This document shows positions 26,032 through 35,399 of a stretch of DNA of 64,000 bases, piece by piece (positions within the stretch are counted from its first letter, which is position 1; every line of letters starts with the position of its first letter). The stretch comes from Prevotellaceae bacterium HUN156 (GTDB taxonomy: Bacteria; Bacteroidota; Bacteroidia; Bacteroidales; Bacteroidaceae): positions 137,203 to 201,202 of the forward strand of contig FPIT01000008.1 of the NCBI GenBank assembly GCA_900119285.1. The letters run 5' to 3'. The notes beneath the pieces were generated by a model. That model had not been told where the DNA came from. It did not search any database and saw only the letters and a program-made list of their open reading frames with translations. The translations under genes were made by a program, and so were the position numbers.

Positions 26032-27797
26032 GAAAGCTCCAGCCATCGCATTGACTTCTCGTCCAGTTCTTCGTTTAGCACGGGCAGTCGTTTGCTCATG
26101 GTAGTTATTTCTTCTACCGATGTGGTGCCACCACACAGAGCCTCCTCTATCTGTTTTTTCTCCGCCTCCAGAGCAGCGATGTCTTTCTCCAGCTGTTCCA
26201 TCTCGCGTTTCTCTTTGAATGAGAGGCGGCGTCGGTCGTCGTGGCGATAGCTGGCCTTGGTGGTTTTCCCAGAGTTTCCTGTATTTCCAGTGTTTCCACT
26301 GTTTCCTGTTTCCTCCATAGCAGCCCACTCACGATACTGCGTATAGTTGCCTGGGAAGTCTTTTATCTCTCCTTGTCCTTTGAATACCAGCAGATGGTCC
26401 ACCACTTTATCCATGAAGTAGCGGTCGTGCGATACCACGATGACACAGCCTGGGAAATCCTGCAGATATTCTTCCAGTATCTGTAGCGTTACGATGTCGA
26501 GGTCGTTAGTAGGCTCGTCGAGTACGAGGAAGTTGGGGTTCTTCATCAGCACTGTACAGAGGTACAACTTTCTGCGCTCACCACCGCTCAGCTTATATAC
26601 ATAATTATATTGTTGTTCGGGCGTAAACAAGAAATACTGCAACAGCTGCGAAGCACTCATCTTACGTCCACTGCCCAAATCCACATAGTCTGCGATATCG
26701 GTTATAACATCGATAACCTTCTGATTCTCATCGAATTTCAGTCCTTCCTGCGAGAAATAGCCAAAGCGCACCGTATCACCTATTACAATATTACCCTCGT
26801 CCACAGGTGTCAGTCCTAACAGCATCTTGATAAAGGTAGATTTACCCGTACCGTTGTTTCCTACGATACCCATCTTCTCAAAGCGCGAGAAGTTGTAGTA
26901 GAAGTCCTTGAGGATGATAGTATCATCAAACACCTTCGAGATATATTGGCACTCAAATATCTTACTTCCTATATAGACATTCGAAGCCTTCAGCCTCATC
27001 TGGCGCTCTTCCATACGCTGCTTCGCCACCTTCTCCAGTTCGTAGAAAGCCTCCTCGCGATAGCGGGCCTTATGCCCACGAGCCTGTGGCATGCGACGCA
27101 TCCATTCCAGTTCCGTGCGATACAAGTTATTGGCACGCGCTATCTCTGCTCTTCGATTGTCTATGCGTTCCTGTCGCTTCTCCAGATAGTAGGCATAGTT
27201 GCCACGATAGGTATAGATGGTGTTGTCGTCGAGTTCAAGAATCACTGAGCACACACGATCCAAGAAGTAGCGGTCGTGCGTCACCATCAGCAGCGTCTTA
27301 TTGCCGCGTGCCAGATACCCTTCCAACCATTCTATCATCTCCAAGTCGAGATGGTTGGTAGGCTCGTCGAGTATCAGCAAGTCGGGCTCCGTCAACAATA
27401 CGTTAGCCAAAGCTACACGCTTCTGCTGACCACCGCTCAGCTGCCCCATTTTCTGCTCCAGATTGCGAATCTTCAGCTGCGTCAGCACCTGCTTAGCCCT
27501 TAGTACCTTCTCAGGGTCTCCCTGATGGTTAAAGCAAGCATCGAGTACCGTTTCGTCAGGGTCAAACTTTGGCGACTGCTCCAGCATGCCCACTTTCAGG
27601 TCACGACGAAACACGATACTACCACTGTCGTAGCCCTCCTTGCCAGAGAGTATTGACAGCAGTGTGGACTTTCCAGTACCATTCTTGGCTATCAGTCCCA
27701 CCTTCTGACCTTCGCCTATTGAGAAACTGATGTCACTAAACAATTGTAGCGCACCAAACGACTTCGAGAGATGTTGTACGTCTAAATATGGAATCAT
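26016..27797 (-). CDS. ABC-F family ATPase
   Basis: A 593-residue soluble ATPase with two ABC domains and no membrane part. Domain 1: [38 protein letters not shown]. Domain 2: [38 protein letters not shown]. The linker between them has the arm region ([20 protein letters not shown]), and the C-terminal coiled coil follows. ABC-F proteins act on the ribosome; this one looks Uup-like rather than a known resistance factor. A Gly/Asn/Thr stretch ([16 protein letters not shown], about 505-520) is encoded by 9 bp repeats. Its start overlaps the engB stop by 4 bp. Confidence 0.9.
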   Translation of the reverse strand: MIPYLDVQHLSKSFGALQLFSDISFSIGEGQKVGLIAKNGTGKSTLLSILSGKEGYDSGSIVFRRDLKVGMLEQSPKFDPDETVLDACFNHQGDPEKVLRAKQVLTQLKIRNLEQKMGQLSGGQQKRVALANVLLTEPDLLILDEPTNHLDLEMIEWLEGYLARGNKTLLMVTHDRYFLDRVCSVILELDDNTIYTYRGNYAYYLEKRQERIDNRRAEIARANNLYRTELEWMRRMPQARGHKARYREEAFYELEKVAKQRMEERQMRLKASNVYIGSKIFECQYISKVFDDTIILKDFYYNFSRFEKMGIVGNNGTGKSTFIKMLLGLTPVDEGNIVIGDTVRFGYFSQEGLKFDENQKVIDVITDIADYVDLGSGRKMSASQLLQYFLFTPEQQYNYVYKLSGGERRKLYLCTVLMKNPNFLVLDEPTNDLDIVTLQILEEYLQDFPGCVIVVSHDRYFMDKVVDHLLVFKGQGEIKDFPGNYTQYREWAAMEETGNSGNTGNTGNSGKTTKASYRHDDRRRLSFKEKREMEQLEKDIAALEAEKKQIEEALCGGTTSVEEITTMSKRLPVLNEELDEKSMRWLELSEVES

Positions 27798-28396
27798 TCC
27801 TTCAACGATTTATTTATCTGCTCGATGTAGTCGAGTACATCATCGCGACCATCCTTTTTTTCTGACGATGTGAGGAACATGGGTGGTAGTTCCTCCCAGG
27901 TCTCCATCAGTTTCTTTTTATAGGCTTCCATAGCCTGACGAGCTTTGTTAGGTGTCAACTTGTCTGCCTTCGTAAAGATGATAGCAAAGGGAATGCTCGA
28001 CACGCCCAGCCACTCGATAAAGTCCAAATCAATCTTCTGCGGTTCCAAGCGGATATCCACCAGCACAAATACGTTCACCAACTGCTCACGCTGCAGGATA
28101 TAGCCGCGAATCATCTGGTCCAGCTTGTCCACCTCCTTCTTAGAGCGCTTGGCATAGCCATAGCCAGGCAGGTCAACCAGATACCACTCCTTATTAATAA
28201 TAAAGTGATTAATAAGCAGCGTCTTACCTGGAGTCGACGAGGTCTTCGCCAACTTCTTGTTGTTGGTCAGCATATTGATAAGACTCGACTTACCAACATT
28301 CGAGCGACCAATAAACGCATACTCAGGTTTAGTATCTTTCGGACACATCGACACCACTGGAGCCGACAGTGAGAATTCAGCTTGCTTGATTTCCAT
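27794..28396 (-). CDS. engB: Ribosome biogenesis GTPase EngB (YsxC/YihA)
   Basis: A 200-residue TRAFAC GTPase for large-subunit assembly. G1 is [15 protein letters not shown]2 Thr in SSTPGKT, G3 DLPGYGYA, G4 FTKADK and G5 TSSEKK. I use the start [13 protein letters not shown]; an in-frame start 23 codons upstream lies at or before the promoter (28416-28447). First gene of a six-gene operon. Confidence 0.94.
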   Translation of the reverse strand: MEIKQAEFSLSAPVVSMCPKDTKPEYAFIGRSNVGKSSLINMLTNNKKLAKTSSTPGKTLLINHFIINKEWYLVDLPGYGYAKRSKKEVDKLDQMIRGYILQREQLVNVFVLVDIRLEPQKIDLDFIEWLGVSSIPFAIIFTKADKLTPNKARQAMEAYKKKLMETWEELPPMFLTSSEKKDGRDDVLDYIEQINKSLKE

Positions 28397-28415
28397 AATA
28401 TATATATTCAGTGTG

Positions 28416-28447
28416 CAAAGATACGATATTTTCTTCACACCACCAAA
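28416..28447 (-). promoter_or_regulatory. Promoter of the engB operon
   Basis: Minus-strand TTTG at 28447-28444 and TATCTTTG at 28423-28416, with 20 bp between. The -7 box is 19 nt from the engB ATG. Confidence 0.75.
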
Positions 28448-28466
28448 TTCTTCCTCTATCTTCACA

Positions 28467-28500
28467 CAACAACGGGAGGAACATTGTCCTCCCGTTGTTG
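28467..28500 (-). terminator. Probable terminator of the small secreted protein gene
   Basis: Perfect 14 bp stem CAACAACGGGAGGA / TCCTCCCGTTGTTG with a 6 nt loop, 20 bp after the stop at 28521. Neither strand has a strong T run, so efficiency is uncertain. Confidence 0.6.
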
Positions 28501-28520
28501 CTTTAGTCAGTCATTTTTGC

Positions 28521-28859
28521 TTAGAGATTTCTATTGTGCAGCGTTGCCATCAGGATGCGCATATAGGTGTGGAACTGTTCATCGTTAAGCACTTGTCTCA
28601 TTTGTTCTGCATCCTTTCTAACCGCCTTGTGAATGTTGACTCTCTGCCAGAGTCCCTGTTGTGAGGCCAGCGACTGCATCTCGTTGCTAAAGTTATCCTG
28701 AATCATTTCTACTGCATCCATCTGCTCCTCGTCGAGGTCAAGTGTTACAGAAAGTCTGTAGATGTCGCAACTCATGTCAAATCGTTTGCTCTCATTACTC
28801 TTTGCAAATCCAGATGTCATTGCCATCATGGCAACCAGTGTTAAAATCATCTTTTTCAT
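28521..28859 (-). CDS. Small secreted protein, Spy/LTXXQ-like helical
   Basis: A 112-residue protein with signal peptide MKKMILTLVAMMAMTSGFA. The mature part is all helical: DMSCDIYRLSVTLDLDEEQM, then DAVEMIQDNFSNEMQSL and LNDEQFHTYMRILMATLHNR, where 'L....EQ' and 'LNDEQ...Y' recall the LTXXQ-type periplasmic stress proteins (Spy/CpxP). Function unknown; conserved small proteins of this shape are common in Bacteroidota. Single gene. Confidence 0.7.
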   Translation of the reverse strand: MKKMILTLVAMMAMTSGFAKSNESKRFDMSCDIYRLSVTLDLDEEQMDAVEMIQDNFSNEMQSLASQQGLWQRVNIHKAVRKDAEQMRQVLNDEQFHTYMRILMATLHNRNL

Positions 28860-29161
28860 TTTCTTGAATTTTTAGTTAGTTATCCTGTTAATTGTATATT
28901 TTCTATCTTGCTGATTTCTATAACTTTGACGCCCAACCCCATAAAAAGTTTAATCGACCCTAAGTTTTTTTAGAGTCGATTATGTTTTTATCTTTAGATA
29001 AAGAGTCGTAAAAAAAAACATTCATTGTCACACAGATACCACAGATTTACACAGATCAATGCTGCAATGCAGCAAAATTAGTGAAATTCGTTAAATTCGT
29101 GGTTTAAAAATATCTGTGATTTCTTTGATTCTATGTGACAATAAGCATTAAGCATTATGCA
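28860..29161. other. Intergenic region with a dispersed-repeat-like inverted repeat
   Basis: No gene seen. It holds a small hairpin (AATCGACC ... AGTCGATT near 28952-28981), the inverted repeat at 29024-29142, and GCATTAn heptamers at 29144-29164 running up to the esterase stop codon. Confidence 0.7.
29024..29142. repeat. 119 bp imperfect inverted repeat
   Basis: Ends ATTGTCACACAGAT and ATGTGACAAT, with CACAGATTTACACAGAT mirrored by ATCTGTGATTTCTTTG, an internal GCTGCAATGCAGC palindrome and the string GTGAAATTCGTTAAATTCGT. I recall very similar strings in intergenic DNA of other Bacteroidota, so a dispersed repeat is likely. Confidence 0.7.
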
Positions 29162-30352
29162 TTACTCTTTGAAGAGATACTGCGCAAACTCATGTAGCGA
29201 TTTGCGCCATACCTGCCACTCATGGTCGCCTGGATATGAGTTAAATTTCACTTCCACACCGCTGTCACGCATCGTCTTCACGATGTTGCGCGTATATTCG
29301 ATGCGTGGGTCCTGCTCACCACAGCTGATAAAGAACACGTCAAACTGCTTATTAAATGTCTTCGTATCTGTCAGCATACCAGGCACCTCCTTCTCCAAGT
29401 CAAAGTTGGATGCGCCACTGATACCGCCAAACATACCCGTTGAGAAGACACCCACATTGGCAAACACCTCTGGGTCACGCAAACCGATATAGAACGACTG
29501 TCCACCACCCATCGAGAGACCACACATGGCACGACTCTTGCGTTCCTTCTTCACGCGGAAGGTCTTCTCTACAAAGGGAATTACACTCTCCAGCAGTTCA
29601 CTGCGGAAGGTCTGCATGCCCTGCCAGCTATAGCCACCACCAAAGCCACCGTTCACTGCGTGTACATTACTATTGGCACTCACCACTATCATGGGCACAG
29701 CCTTTTCCTGTGCTATCAGATTGTCCATAATCTGAGCCGTGCGTCCCTGCTCCATCCATCCGCGATGGTCCTCACCGCCACCATGCTGAATATACACCAC
29801 GGGATAGTTCTCTTTGCCCTCGTCGTAACCCGCAGGAGTATAGACCATCAGCGGACGCCAAGCCTTTTCCACTTTCGAGAAATAGTAAACAGTACGCACC
29901 TGACCGTGCTTCACATTCTGCACCTCGAAATCCTCCATGCCGTTCTCAGGAATCTCTATGGCACTCGACCAGCGGCTACATCCGTAGAACGTCTGACTGG
30001 CAGGATCGGCCACCGATACACCGTCAATAATCAGCGAATAGTAGTGAAAACCAGCCACCAGCGGACTTGTTGTCACCTTCCAGATGCCGTTATCACCCTT
30101 TACCATATCATATTTTGTGCCACAGATATCCACCTGCACCTTCTGAGCCTCTGGTGCTCTCACGGTAAACTCCACCCTATTGTTTGTTAGCAATTTCGGT
30201 CCTTGTCTCAGGTTCACATTCGTAACAGGCACTCTATGGTCAATCTTCACCATTATCTTCCCGTCTCCGAGGTTCTGTACGCCCTGTGCTGTCATTCCCG
30301 TGCAGCAAACTGTCGCAAGTGCAGCGACCAGCATCATTCTTGTTGTTTTCAT
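29162..30352 (-). CDS. Secreted CE1-type esterase (feruloyl/acetyl xylan esterase-like)
   Basis: A 396-residue protein: signal peptide (MKTTRMMLVAALATVCCTG), an N-terminal E-set/CBM48-like module (about 45-130; VEFTVRAPEAQKVQVDICGT), and an esterase-D-type alpha/beta hydrolase. The nucleophile Ser is in GLSMGGGQSF, the catalytic His in PGDHEWQVWR, and the acid is probably Asp in GEQDPRIE. Esterases of this build free ferulate or acetate from xylan. The preserved triad supports activity; substrate is inferred. Single gene; a related protein with an insertion is at 55110-56384. Confidence 0.88.
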   Translation of the reverse strand: MKTTRMMLVAALATVCCTGMTAQGVQNLGDGKIMVKIDHRVPVTNVNLRQGPKLLTNNRVEFTVRAPEAQKVQVDICGTKYDMVKGDNGIWKVTTSPLVAGFHYYSLIIDGVSVADPASQTFYGCSRWSSAIEIPENGMEDFEVQNVKHGQVRTVYYFSKVEKAWRPLMVYTPAGYDEGKENYPVVYIQHGGGEDHRGWMEQGRTAQIMDNLIAQEKAVPMIVVSANSNVHAVNGGFGGGYSWQGMQTFRSELLESVIPFVEKTFRVKKERKSRAMCGLSMGGGQSFYIGLRDPEVFANVGVFSTGMFGGISGASNFDLEKEVPGMLTDTKTFNKQFDVFFISCGEQDPRIEYTRNIVKTMRDSGVEVKFNSYPGDHEWQVWRKSLHEFAQYLFKE

Positions 30353-30391
30353 TGTCTTTGTTGTAGTATGGTTATACTTAGTTCGGTAATT

Positions 30392-30447
30392 CCGTTATCA
30401 CGACATTACGTTATTACGACATTACGTCATCACGTCATTACGTTATT
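30392..30447. repeat. Seven tandem 8 bp units (ACGnyATT)
   Basis: Units from 30392: CCGTTATC, ACGACATT, ACGTTATT, ACGACATT, ACGTCATC, ACGTCATT, ACGTTATT. It lies between the esterase start and the broken zinc-ribbon gene. A second patch, GTTATGAC GTTGTGTC GTTGTTAC, is at 30980-31003 on the other side of that gene. Confidence 0.88.
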
Positions 30448-30453
30448 TCGCCC

Positions 30454-30959
30454 TTAGATTCTCCTTGTCCCATTGCATTGGGGATAGTCGCTGCAGCTCC
30501 AAAACTCCTTGCCGGAATTGATGCCCTTCTTCGCCACACGCTTAATCATTGGCTTACCGCATAGTGGGCAGACGGGAGCATCAGCACTGACGCTCTGCTG
30601 TTTACGATAGGCAAGACGCTCTGCTGTCAATCCTTCAGTAAAACCACCCTCAACCTTGAATACTTCCAACTGTCGCTCTATCTGTCGTCCTATCATCATT
30701 GTAAGGCGATTGCAAAGCACAAGCAGACAGTTTGCGACAACGAGAGAATCATCGCAGTTCAACCATTGGTCGAATTTATGCTTTTGGGCAAATTTGCTGG
30801 TGCTGAGCGAGCTGCCTGCGTCATTTGGTCATATTGTCGTCCACACGGATCGTTGGAGTGGTTCAGGAAGCGAGCACAAAAATCCTGTGTAGCCAACTGA
30901 ATCACATTAGCAAGAATCCATGTGTCCAGCCAATAATAACCAAATCTATTGATTTCCAT
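30454..30959 (-). pseudogene. Broken four-helix-bundle (S23/Avd-like) gene with C-terminal zinc ribbon
   Basis: Two frames. 30759-30959 encodes an N-terminal part (ANVIQLATQDFCARFLNH ... YDQMTQAARS) typical of S23-type four-helix-bundle proteins but leaves that family after QAARS. 30454-30762, in another frame, carries the family's suffix (FDQWLNCDDSLVVANCLLVL, CNRLTMMIGRQIERQLEVFK, VEGGFTEGL) and a topoisomerase-type C4 zinc ribbon CPLCGKPMIKR ... WSCSDYPQCNGTRRI. The middle of the helix bundle (about 70 residues) is missing and the frames disagree, so I read this as an internal deletion with frameshift. The 102-residue downstream frame could still be translated from its own ATG, which overlaps the first stop by 4 bp. 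Confidence 0.65.
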
Positions 30960-31214
30960 TGTTACCTTCTTATTATTTAGTTATGACGTTGTGTCGTTGT
31001 TACGTACCTTTTCTAAATCATAGGGATATATGATTAATCTACTGTGTGTGTCGGGAATGTTGGCATCCTGAAGCTATTGGTTGATTCTTCAAATGATCAT
31101 ATTACCATAACACACCCACTAAGATGCAAAGGTACAAAATCATTTTGAAAAGACAAAACAAATGGGAGAATTATTCTTTAGTTTTTGTTATACTATTTTC
31201 CTTTGCAAAAATAA

Positions 31215-31268
31215 ATATTCACACTCACGCGTAATATACAATATTACAATGCGTTAAGTGTGAATATT
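31215..31268. repeat. Hairpin repeat, copy 3
   Basis: AATATTCACACTCACGCG ... GCGTTAAGTGTGAATATT, the third member of the TTCACACTyACGCG family, within a 430 bp gene-free stretch (30960-31389). The rest of that stretch holds a minus-strand -7 box (TACCTTTG near 31126-31133) probably serving the broken gene, and the toxin promoter. Confidence 0.8.
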
Positions 31269-31358
31269 ATTATTCTATGTATCATTCACTTCTCACCAGT
31301 GGCAATTATTTTTCAGAAAAAACAGAGAAAAAAGTTTCGATATTTGGAAACTATTTCA

Positions 31359-31366
31359 TACCTTTG
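31359..31366 (+). promoter_or_regulatory. Promoter -7 box for the toxin-antitoxin operon
   Basis: TACCTTTG, 23 nt before the toxin ATG. Confidence 0.68.
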
Positions 31367-31389
31367 CACCATAAAACATACACAAAATT

Positions 31390-31734
31390 ATGAAACTGGA
31401 ACAAAAGTTCAAGGTAATTTTACACAGAGAAGCACAAGAATTCCTAGCAAGTCTAGATGAAAAGACGCGCAACAAGATATATCAGACATTTGATAGAGCC
31501 AGCCTACTTCTCGATCCTGAGGCATTCAAGAAATTGGCAGACACTGACATATGGGAATTTCGCACTCTATTCAACAAGAAGAAATATCGAGTGCTAGCCT
31601 TTTGGGATAAGACACAGCCTATTGACACTCTTGTAATAGCGACTCATGGTTTTATTAAGAAAACACAGAGGACACCACAAAAAGAGATTAACAAGGCAAT
31701 ATCTATTAGAGAATTGTATTTTAAGAACAAGTAA
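31390..31734 (+). CDS. HigB/RelE-family toxin
   Basis: A 114-residue basic protein of the phage Gp49/HigB-like RelE superfamily: FLASLDEKTRNKIYQTFDRA (helix pair), LADTDIWEFRTLFNKKKYRVLAFWD (core strands with the Arg and Lys used by ribosome-dependent mRNA endonucleases), and LVIATHGFIKKTQRTPQKEI with the conserved HGF.KK.....P. It precedes the antitoxin by 12 bp, the toxin-first order typical of HigBA. Confidence 0.87.
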   Translation: MKLEQKFKVILHREAQEFLASLDEKTRNKIYQTFDRASLLLDPEAFKKLADTDIWEFRTLFNKKKYRVLAFWDKTQPIDTLVIATHGFIKKTQRTPQKEINKAISIRELYFKNK

Positions 31735-31746
31735 AAAGACTGAGAT

Positions 31747-32058
31747 ATGAACAAGGATTTTATCACATTAGAAGATTCTAAGGACCAGTTGATTGGTAAG
31801 ATTGGTACTCCAGAACGTGATGCCTATGAAGAGGAGTTGAAGCTCTATGCTATTGGTGCTGCTATCAGACAGACACGCAAGCAGCAGAACCTCACACAAG
31901 AAGAGTTAGGGCAGATGGTTGGTGTTCAGAAAGCACAAATATCAAGAATTGAGAATGGCAAGAATCTAACATTTGCAACTGTCCTCAAACTCTTTAAGGC
32001 AATGAATGTCAGCGTAAAGCTAGATATTGACAAACTTGGAAGAGTCGCTCTTTGTTAA
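31747..32058 (+). CDS. HigA-type antitoxin, XRE helix-turn-helix
   Basis: A 103-residue protein with an XRE/Cro domain: IRQTRKQQNLTQEELGQMVG then VQKAQISRIENGKNLTFATV and LKLFKAMNVSVKLDI. The N-terminal part may bind the toxin. Expected to neutralise the upstream toxin and repress the shared promoter at 31359. Ends at a strong terminator. Confidence 0.88.
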   Translation: MNKDFITLEDSKDQLIGKIGTPERDAYEEELKLYAIGAAIRQTRKQQNLTQEELGQMVGVQKAQISRIENGKNLTFATVLKLFKAMNVSVKLDIDKLGRVALC

Positions 32059-32084
32059 GACACTTTCCTTATATTATTTATAGT

Positions 32085-32112
32085 AAAAGCGACGCAAAGT
32101 GCGTCGCTTTTT
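32085..32112 (+). terminator. Intrinsic terminator of the toxin-antitoxin operon
   Basis: AAAAGCGACGCA-aag-TGCGTCGCTTTTT; a 12 bp stem with a T run on the plus strand and an A run that would also serve minus-strand transcripts. Confidence 0.9.
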
Positions 32113-32192
32113 ATATTTCCATTATTGCTGCCATTCACCTGTCCCTATGACATTTCAAATACCAATGAGTCAGTGCCAGTCCACTATGTCAC

Positions 32193-35100
32193 TTATTCAA
32201 ACAATGTCTTTACATACTCCTCGTCGTCCTTAAACAATACATGATTAGCCAAAAACTCTGGACGTTCACCCCATAAATGTATTTCTCTATAAGGAGTATT
32301 TGAGATAATATAGCTATCAAGTGAAATATCTGGATCATTCAAAGTGGGCTCAACCTCTTCCTTTAATGTCTTAAAGAGTTGAATCTTGGGATGCTTAAAT
32401 CCTTGCAGATTGCGAATACCTTTTGGATCAATAAACACCACTCTTTGTTTCTGGCCTTCGTTCACCCAAAGAATAAAGTCAGGATAGAAACCACTTGCCT
32501 CAAAGAATCCTATACCTTTACGACTCTCATTACGAAGCAGATAAATATCTTTTCCACGTAGATTTCCATTCTTATTAGCTTCATAATACTCACGAATCCT
32601 TTGAACGAAACCTGTTTCACCTTCATTCAATGCTACAGGCGAAATCTTAACCAAAGGTTCGTTGGTGTTTGGATCGACCATCACCTTATTATTATTAGCA
32701 TCCTTTTCTTTCATGCAGAGTATAGGATAGAACAGATGTTGGTCGAAACGTAAAGCCTGCAACCAATGACTGTTTATCTGATAGTCACGTTCCAGATTAC
32801 CTGAAGTAATTTGTTCGCGGAGTTCTATCAGTTTGTCTATCCATTCTTGCTGGTCGTTACGAACCTCAACTGTATATTCATTAAAGAAATTGGGATCGTT
32901 TTGGTCAATATATACAGTTTCCATATATTTCGATTCCCATTTACCTTTACTTCGTTTATAGGCTCGCTCTATATATCCGCGTAGAAGTGCGATAGTAATT
33001 TCTTCCCATCTTGTAACATCACGACCAAAGTCATGGAATTCCAAGTCAGCTTTCTGAATAGCGAGTTCATACCAATCGGGCTGTAACATTAGCTGATGCA
33101 GCATATCGACACTAATCTCCATGTTATACCAACTTCTTTCATTCTTCATCTGCTCTATGGCAAAAAATATTCGATTCCAATTCAACAAGTTCAAATGCTT
33201 TGGTCTCAGTTTGTCTTCCGACAATTCAGCTACAGAGCCGACTCCCGACTTTTCACTCCAAAGTGCGTCAACCTTTGGTGTCCAGTCTACCTTTACGTGC
33301 ATACCACTCATCATAGTCTCAGGCTTCACTATCTCCGTTTTCTTAAAATCATATCCTTCTTTCAAACGTACGATTTTTAGACGTTTATCGCCCAACAGAT
33401 TGACGGTAGGGATCTGAACAGCTGTATAGGTCTCCTCATTATGTGGCAAACCTTCATCCTCTAGATACTTACGGAAGGTATCCATGTAGTCTGCTCTCAC
33501 ACCAAAGATGTTTAGTGTCTCTATCTCGCGTAATCCTTTCGGTATTGGGCCAGGATTATAGCTACTATCAAGTGCACTGCTTCGCTTCAGTGAATATTTG
33601 AAGCCTTTCAGACGCACACCACGACCAAACAACTGGATAATCTCAGAACCCTCACTACGGCCAACATTCATCAGTCCCATTGCTGATACACGCCAGCTGC
33701 TCCAACCTTCACTAAACTTCTTCGAACCTATCAGAATATTGATGGTTGAGTCTTCATCATTAATTTGGGTGAAGAGCGACGATGTGCCAAATTCGCGAGT
33801 CTCACAATCCAGTCCGTTGACCTCACAGAGTTTCACCAGCGAGTCGCTGTCACCTACATTGATAACGCCAAAGTAGTCAGCACTACCTACACGCAGGCCA
33901 ATCTCTTTATCACCACCTTTCTGCTTGTCGATGTGTAAATGGGCGTTAGTAGCACCGGAATGGAAGATTTTTTCCATTACCTTATTATATACTTGCAGTG
34001 CGAAGGCATCTTCCTCTCCCATTTTCAAGCCTTGCTTTGTTAGCATAAAGCTATTGGCAAACAGCGAATAGCCACGAGGATTCTTGATACCATCTTCAGG
34101 ATTCAACAATCGCTTGATATAACCAGTAAACTCTTGTGGATTGTCAATGAATGCCTGTAGGAATAGCAATATCTGTACTACATCACTGACTTGCAAGCCT
34201 CTAACAGTTCTAACTGCATTTACAGATCCACCCACGAATATTCCCAATGGCCGTGCTATCAAGAAGGTATTCTTTACCTTTGGCGAACTCTCATACACCA
34301 ACGTCTGCTCATAGAGGCACAGCAGATATGCAGTCAGGTACATATGCAACAATTCCTCATCGTCCCATGAAGCCATGTTCATGATACGATAGTCCTTGCC
34401 ATAACCATCATTATAGAAGTAGCGATAGCTATAGTCAAACAATGTAGCCTTACCATATTCCTTTAACAAAGCCTCTCTGCTGGCTCCTGTCTGGGCTGCA
34501 ATAGCTTGTCCGAAGGTGGCAGAATACTCAAACGAAAAACCTTCCTGAGTCAGCGTATTGCGATAGCCTTTCCATACTTCGCCACCGCTTCCCTTATGTC
34601 CTTCGTCCACCAATACAAGGTTGTTACCCTCGAAACTCTCTACAGCTACCGTCTTGTCTCCATCCGTATCGGCCAGTTTGTTGATATCTATTACCTCAAT
34701 AGTTTTTCCCGTAAACACGCCACCTCGTCCCTGTTTAGAGAATAATTCTGCACTGAAATTCGACAAGTACAGCTCCTGTAAGTGCTGGCTTGACAAGCCC
34801 TCATTGGGTGTCAGTATCAGGATGCGGTTCAATGGCTTGGCATGATACTTATCTGCATAGTGAAGATACTGTTTGATGTTGATGTGCATCATCAGCGTCT
34901 TTCCTGAACCAGTGGCACACCAATAGGCCAATTTATTCATATCATCCTCCTTGAAGTCATCCATTCCATGCCAGGTCTCTGCACGGAAATTGAAATCATC
35001 ATTCAGGAAGGTGTTGATGTCCTGTCGCAATTGCTCTCGGTTCGCAAAGTATCGATCCAAATAAACCTCCGTAAACAGTAGTGCCAGATACTGATAATAC

Positions 35101-35396
35101 TTCCACTGTATCTTCTCTGGTCGCTTTTCGTTTATTTCGCTGGTATGGCGCACAATATTTTGGTCATACTCAAACAATTTCTCCTGGGGTATATGCAAAT
35201 CGTACTGATGTTGTTTCAGCGCATAGTAAAAGCGCGATACGCCTTCATCGTCCACACCTTCCAGAGCAGGGTCTTTCAGGTCGCGGCTCAACGCCTCCAG
35301 GTCTTTGCAGCCTAAGAGACTCAGAATATATTTGTGAAGCACCAGTGCCTCCTGCAGTCGTGCTGGCTGAGTATTTTGTCTTCTTCCTCTTGGCAT
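32193..35396 (-). CDS. DExH helicase-nuclease, type III restriction (Res)-like
   Basis: A 1067-residue superfamily 2 helicase. Motif I CATGSGKT (about 162), motif II DEGH (about 264), YSATF, and motif VI QLFGRGVRLKG (about 589). Near the C-terminus, GFYPDFILWVNEGQKQRVVF then IDPKG (about 970-995) has the spacing of a PD-(D/E)XK nuclease, though the second acidic residue is Asp. This is the layout of type III Res subunits, which cut after ATP-driven sliding. Third gene of the SNF2-methyltransferase-Res operon, 3 bp after the methyltransferase. No terminator is obvious other than the A-run side of the 32085 hairpin. Confidence 0.88.
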   Translation of the reverse strand: MPRGRRQNTQPARLQEALVLHKYILSLLGCKDLEALSRDLKDPALEGVDDEGVSRFYYALKQHQYDLHIPQEKLFEYDQNIVRHTSEINEKRPEKIQWKYYQYLALLFTEVYLDRYFANREQLRQDINTFLNDDFNFRAETWHGMDDFKEDDMNKLAYWCATGSGKTLMMHINIKQYLHYADKYHAKPLNRILILTPNEGLSSQHLQELYLSNFSAELFSKQGRGGVFTGKTIEVIDINKLADTDGDKTVAVESFEGNNLVLVDEGHKGSGGEVWKGYRNTLTQEGFSFEYSATFGQAIAAQTGASREALLKEYGKATLFDYSYRYFYNDGYGKDYRIMNMASWDDEELLHMYLTAYLLCLYEQTLVYESSPKVKNTFLIARPLGIFVGGSVNAVRTVRGLQVSDVVQILLFLQAFIDNPQEFTGYIKRLLNPEDGIKNPRGYSLFANSFMLTKQGLKMGEEDAFALQVYNKVMEKIFHSGATNAHLHIDKQKGGDKEIGLRVGSADYFGVINVGDSDSLVKLCEVNGLDCETREFGTSSLFTQINDEDSTINILIGSKKFSEGWSSWRVSAMGLMNVGRSEGSEIIQLFGRGVRLKGFKYSLKRSSALDSSYNPGPIPKGLREIETLNIFGVRADYMDTFRKYLEDEGLPHNEETYTAVQIPTVNLLGDKRLKIVRLKEGYDFKKTEIVKPETMMSGMHVKVDWTPKVDALWSEKSGVGSVAELSEDKLRPKHLNLLNWNRIFFAIEQMKNERSWYNMEISVDMLHQLMLQPDWYELAIQKADLEFHDFGRDVTRWEEITIALLRGYIERAYKRSKGKWESKYMETVYIDQNDPNFFNEYTVEVRNDQQEWIDKLIELREQITSGNLERDYQINSHWLQALRFDQHLFYPILCMKEKDANNNKVMVDPNTNEPLVKISPVALNEGETGFVQRIREYYEANKNGNLRGKDIYLLRNESRKGIGFFEASGFYPDFILWVNEGQKQRVVFIDPKGIRNLQGFKHPKIQLFKTLKEEVEPTLNDPDISLDSYIISNTPYREIHLWGERPEFLANHVLFKDDEEYVKTLFE

Positions 35397-35399
35397 AGC

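Noticed and set aside
30454..30959. Diversity-generating retroelement accessory (Avd)
   Set aside because: The four-helix-bundle family includes Avd, but no reverse transcriptase or template/variable repeat pair was seen.
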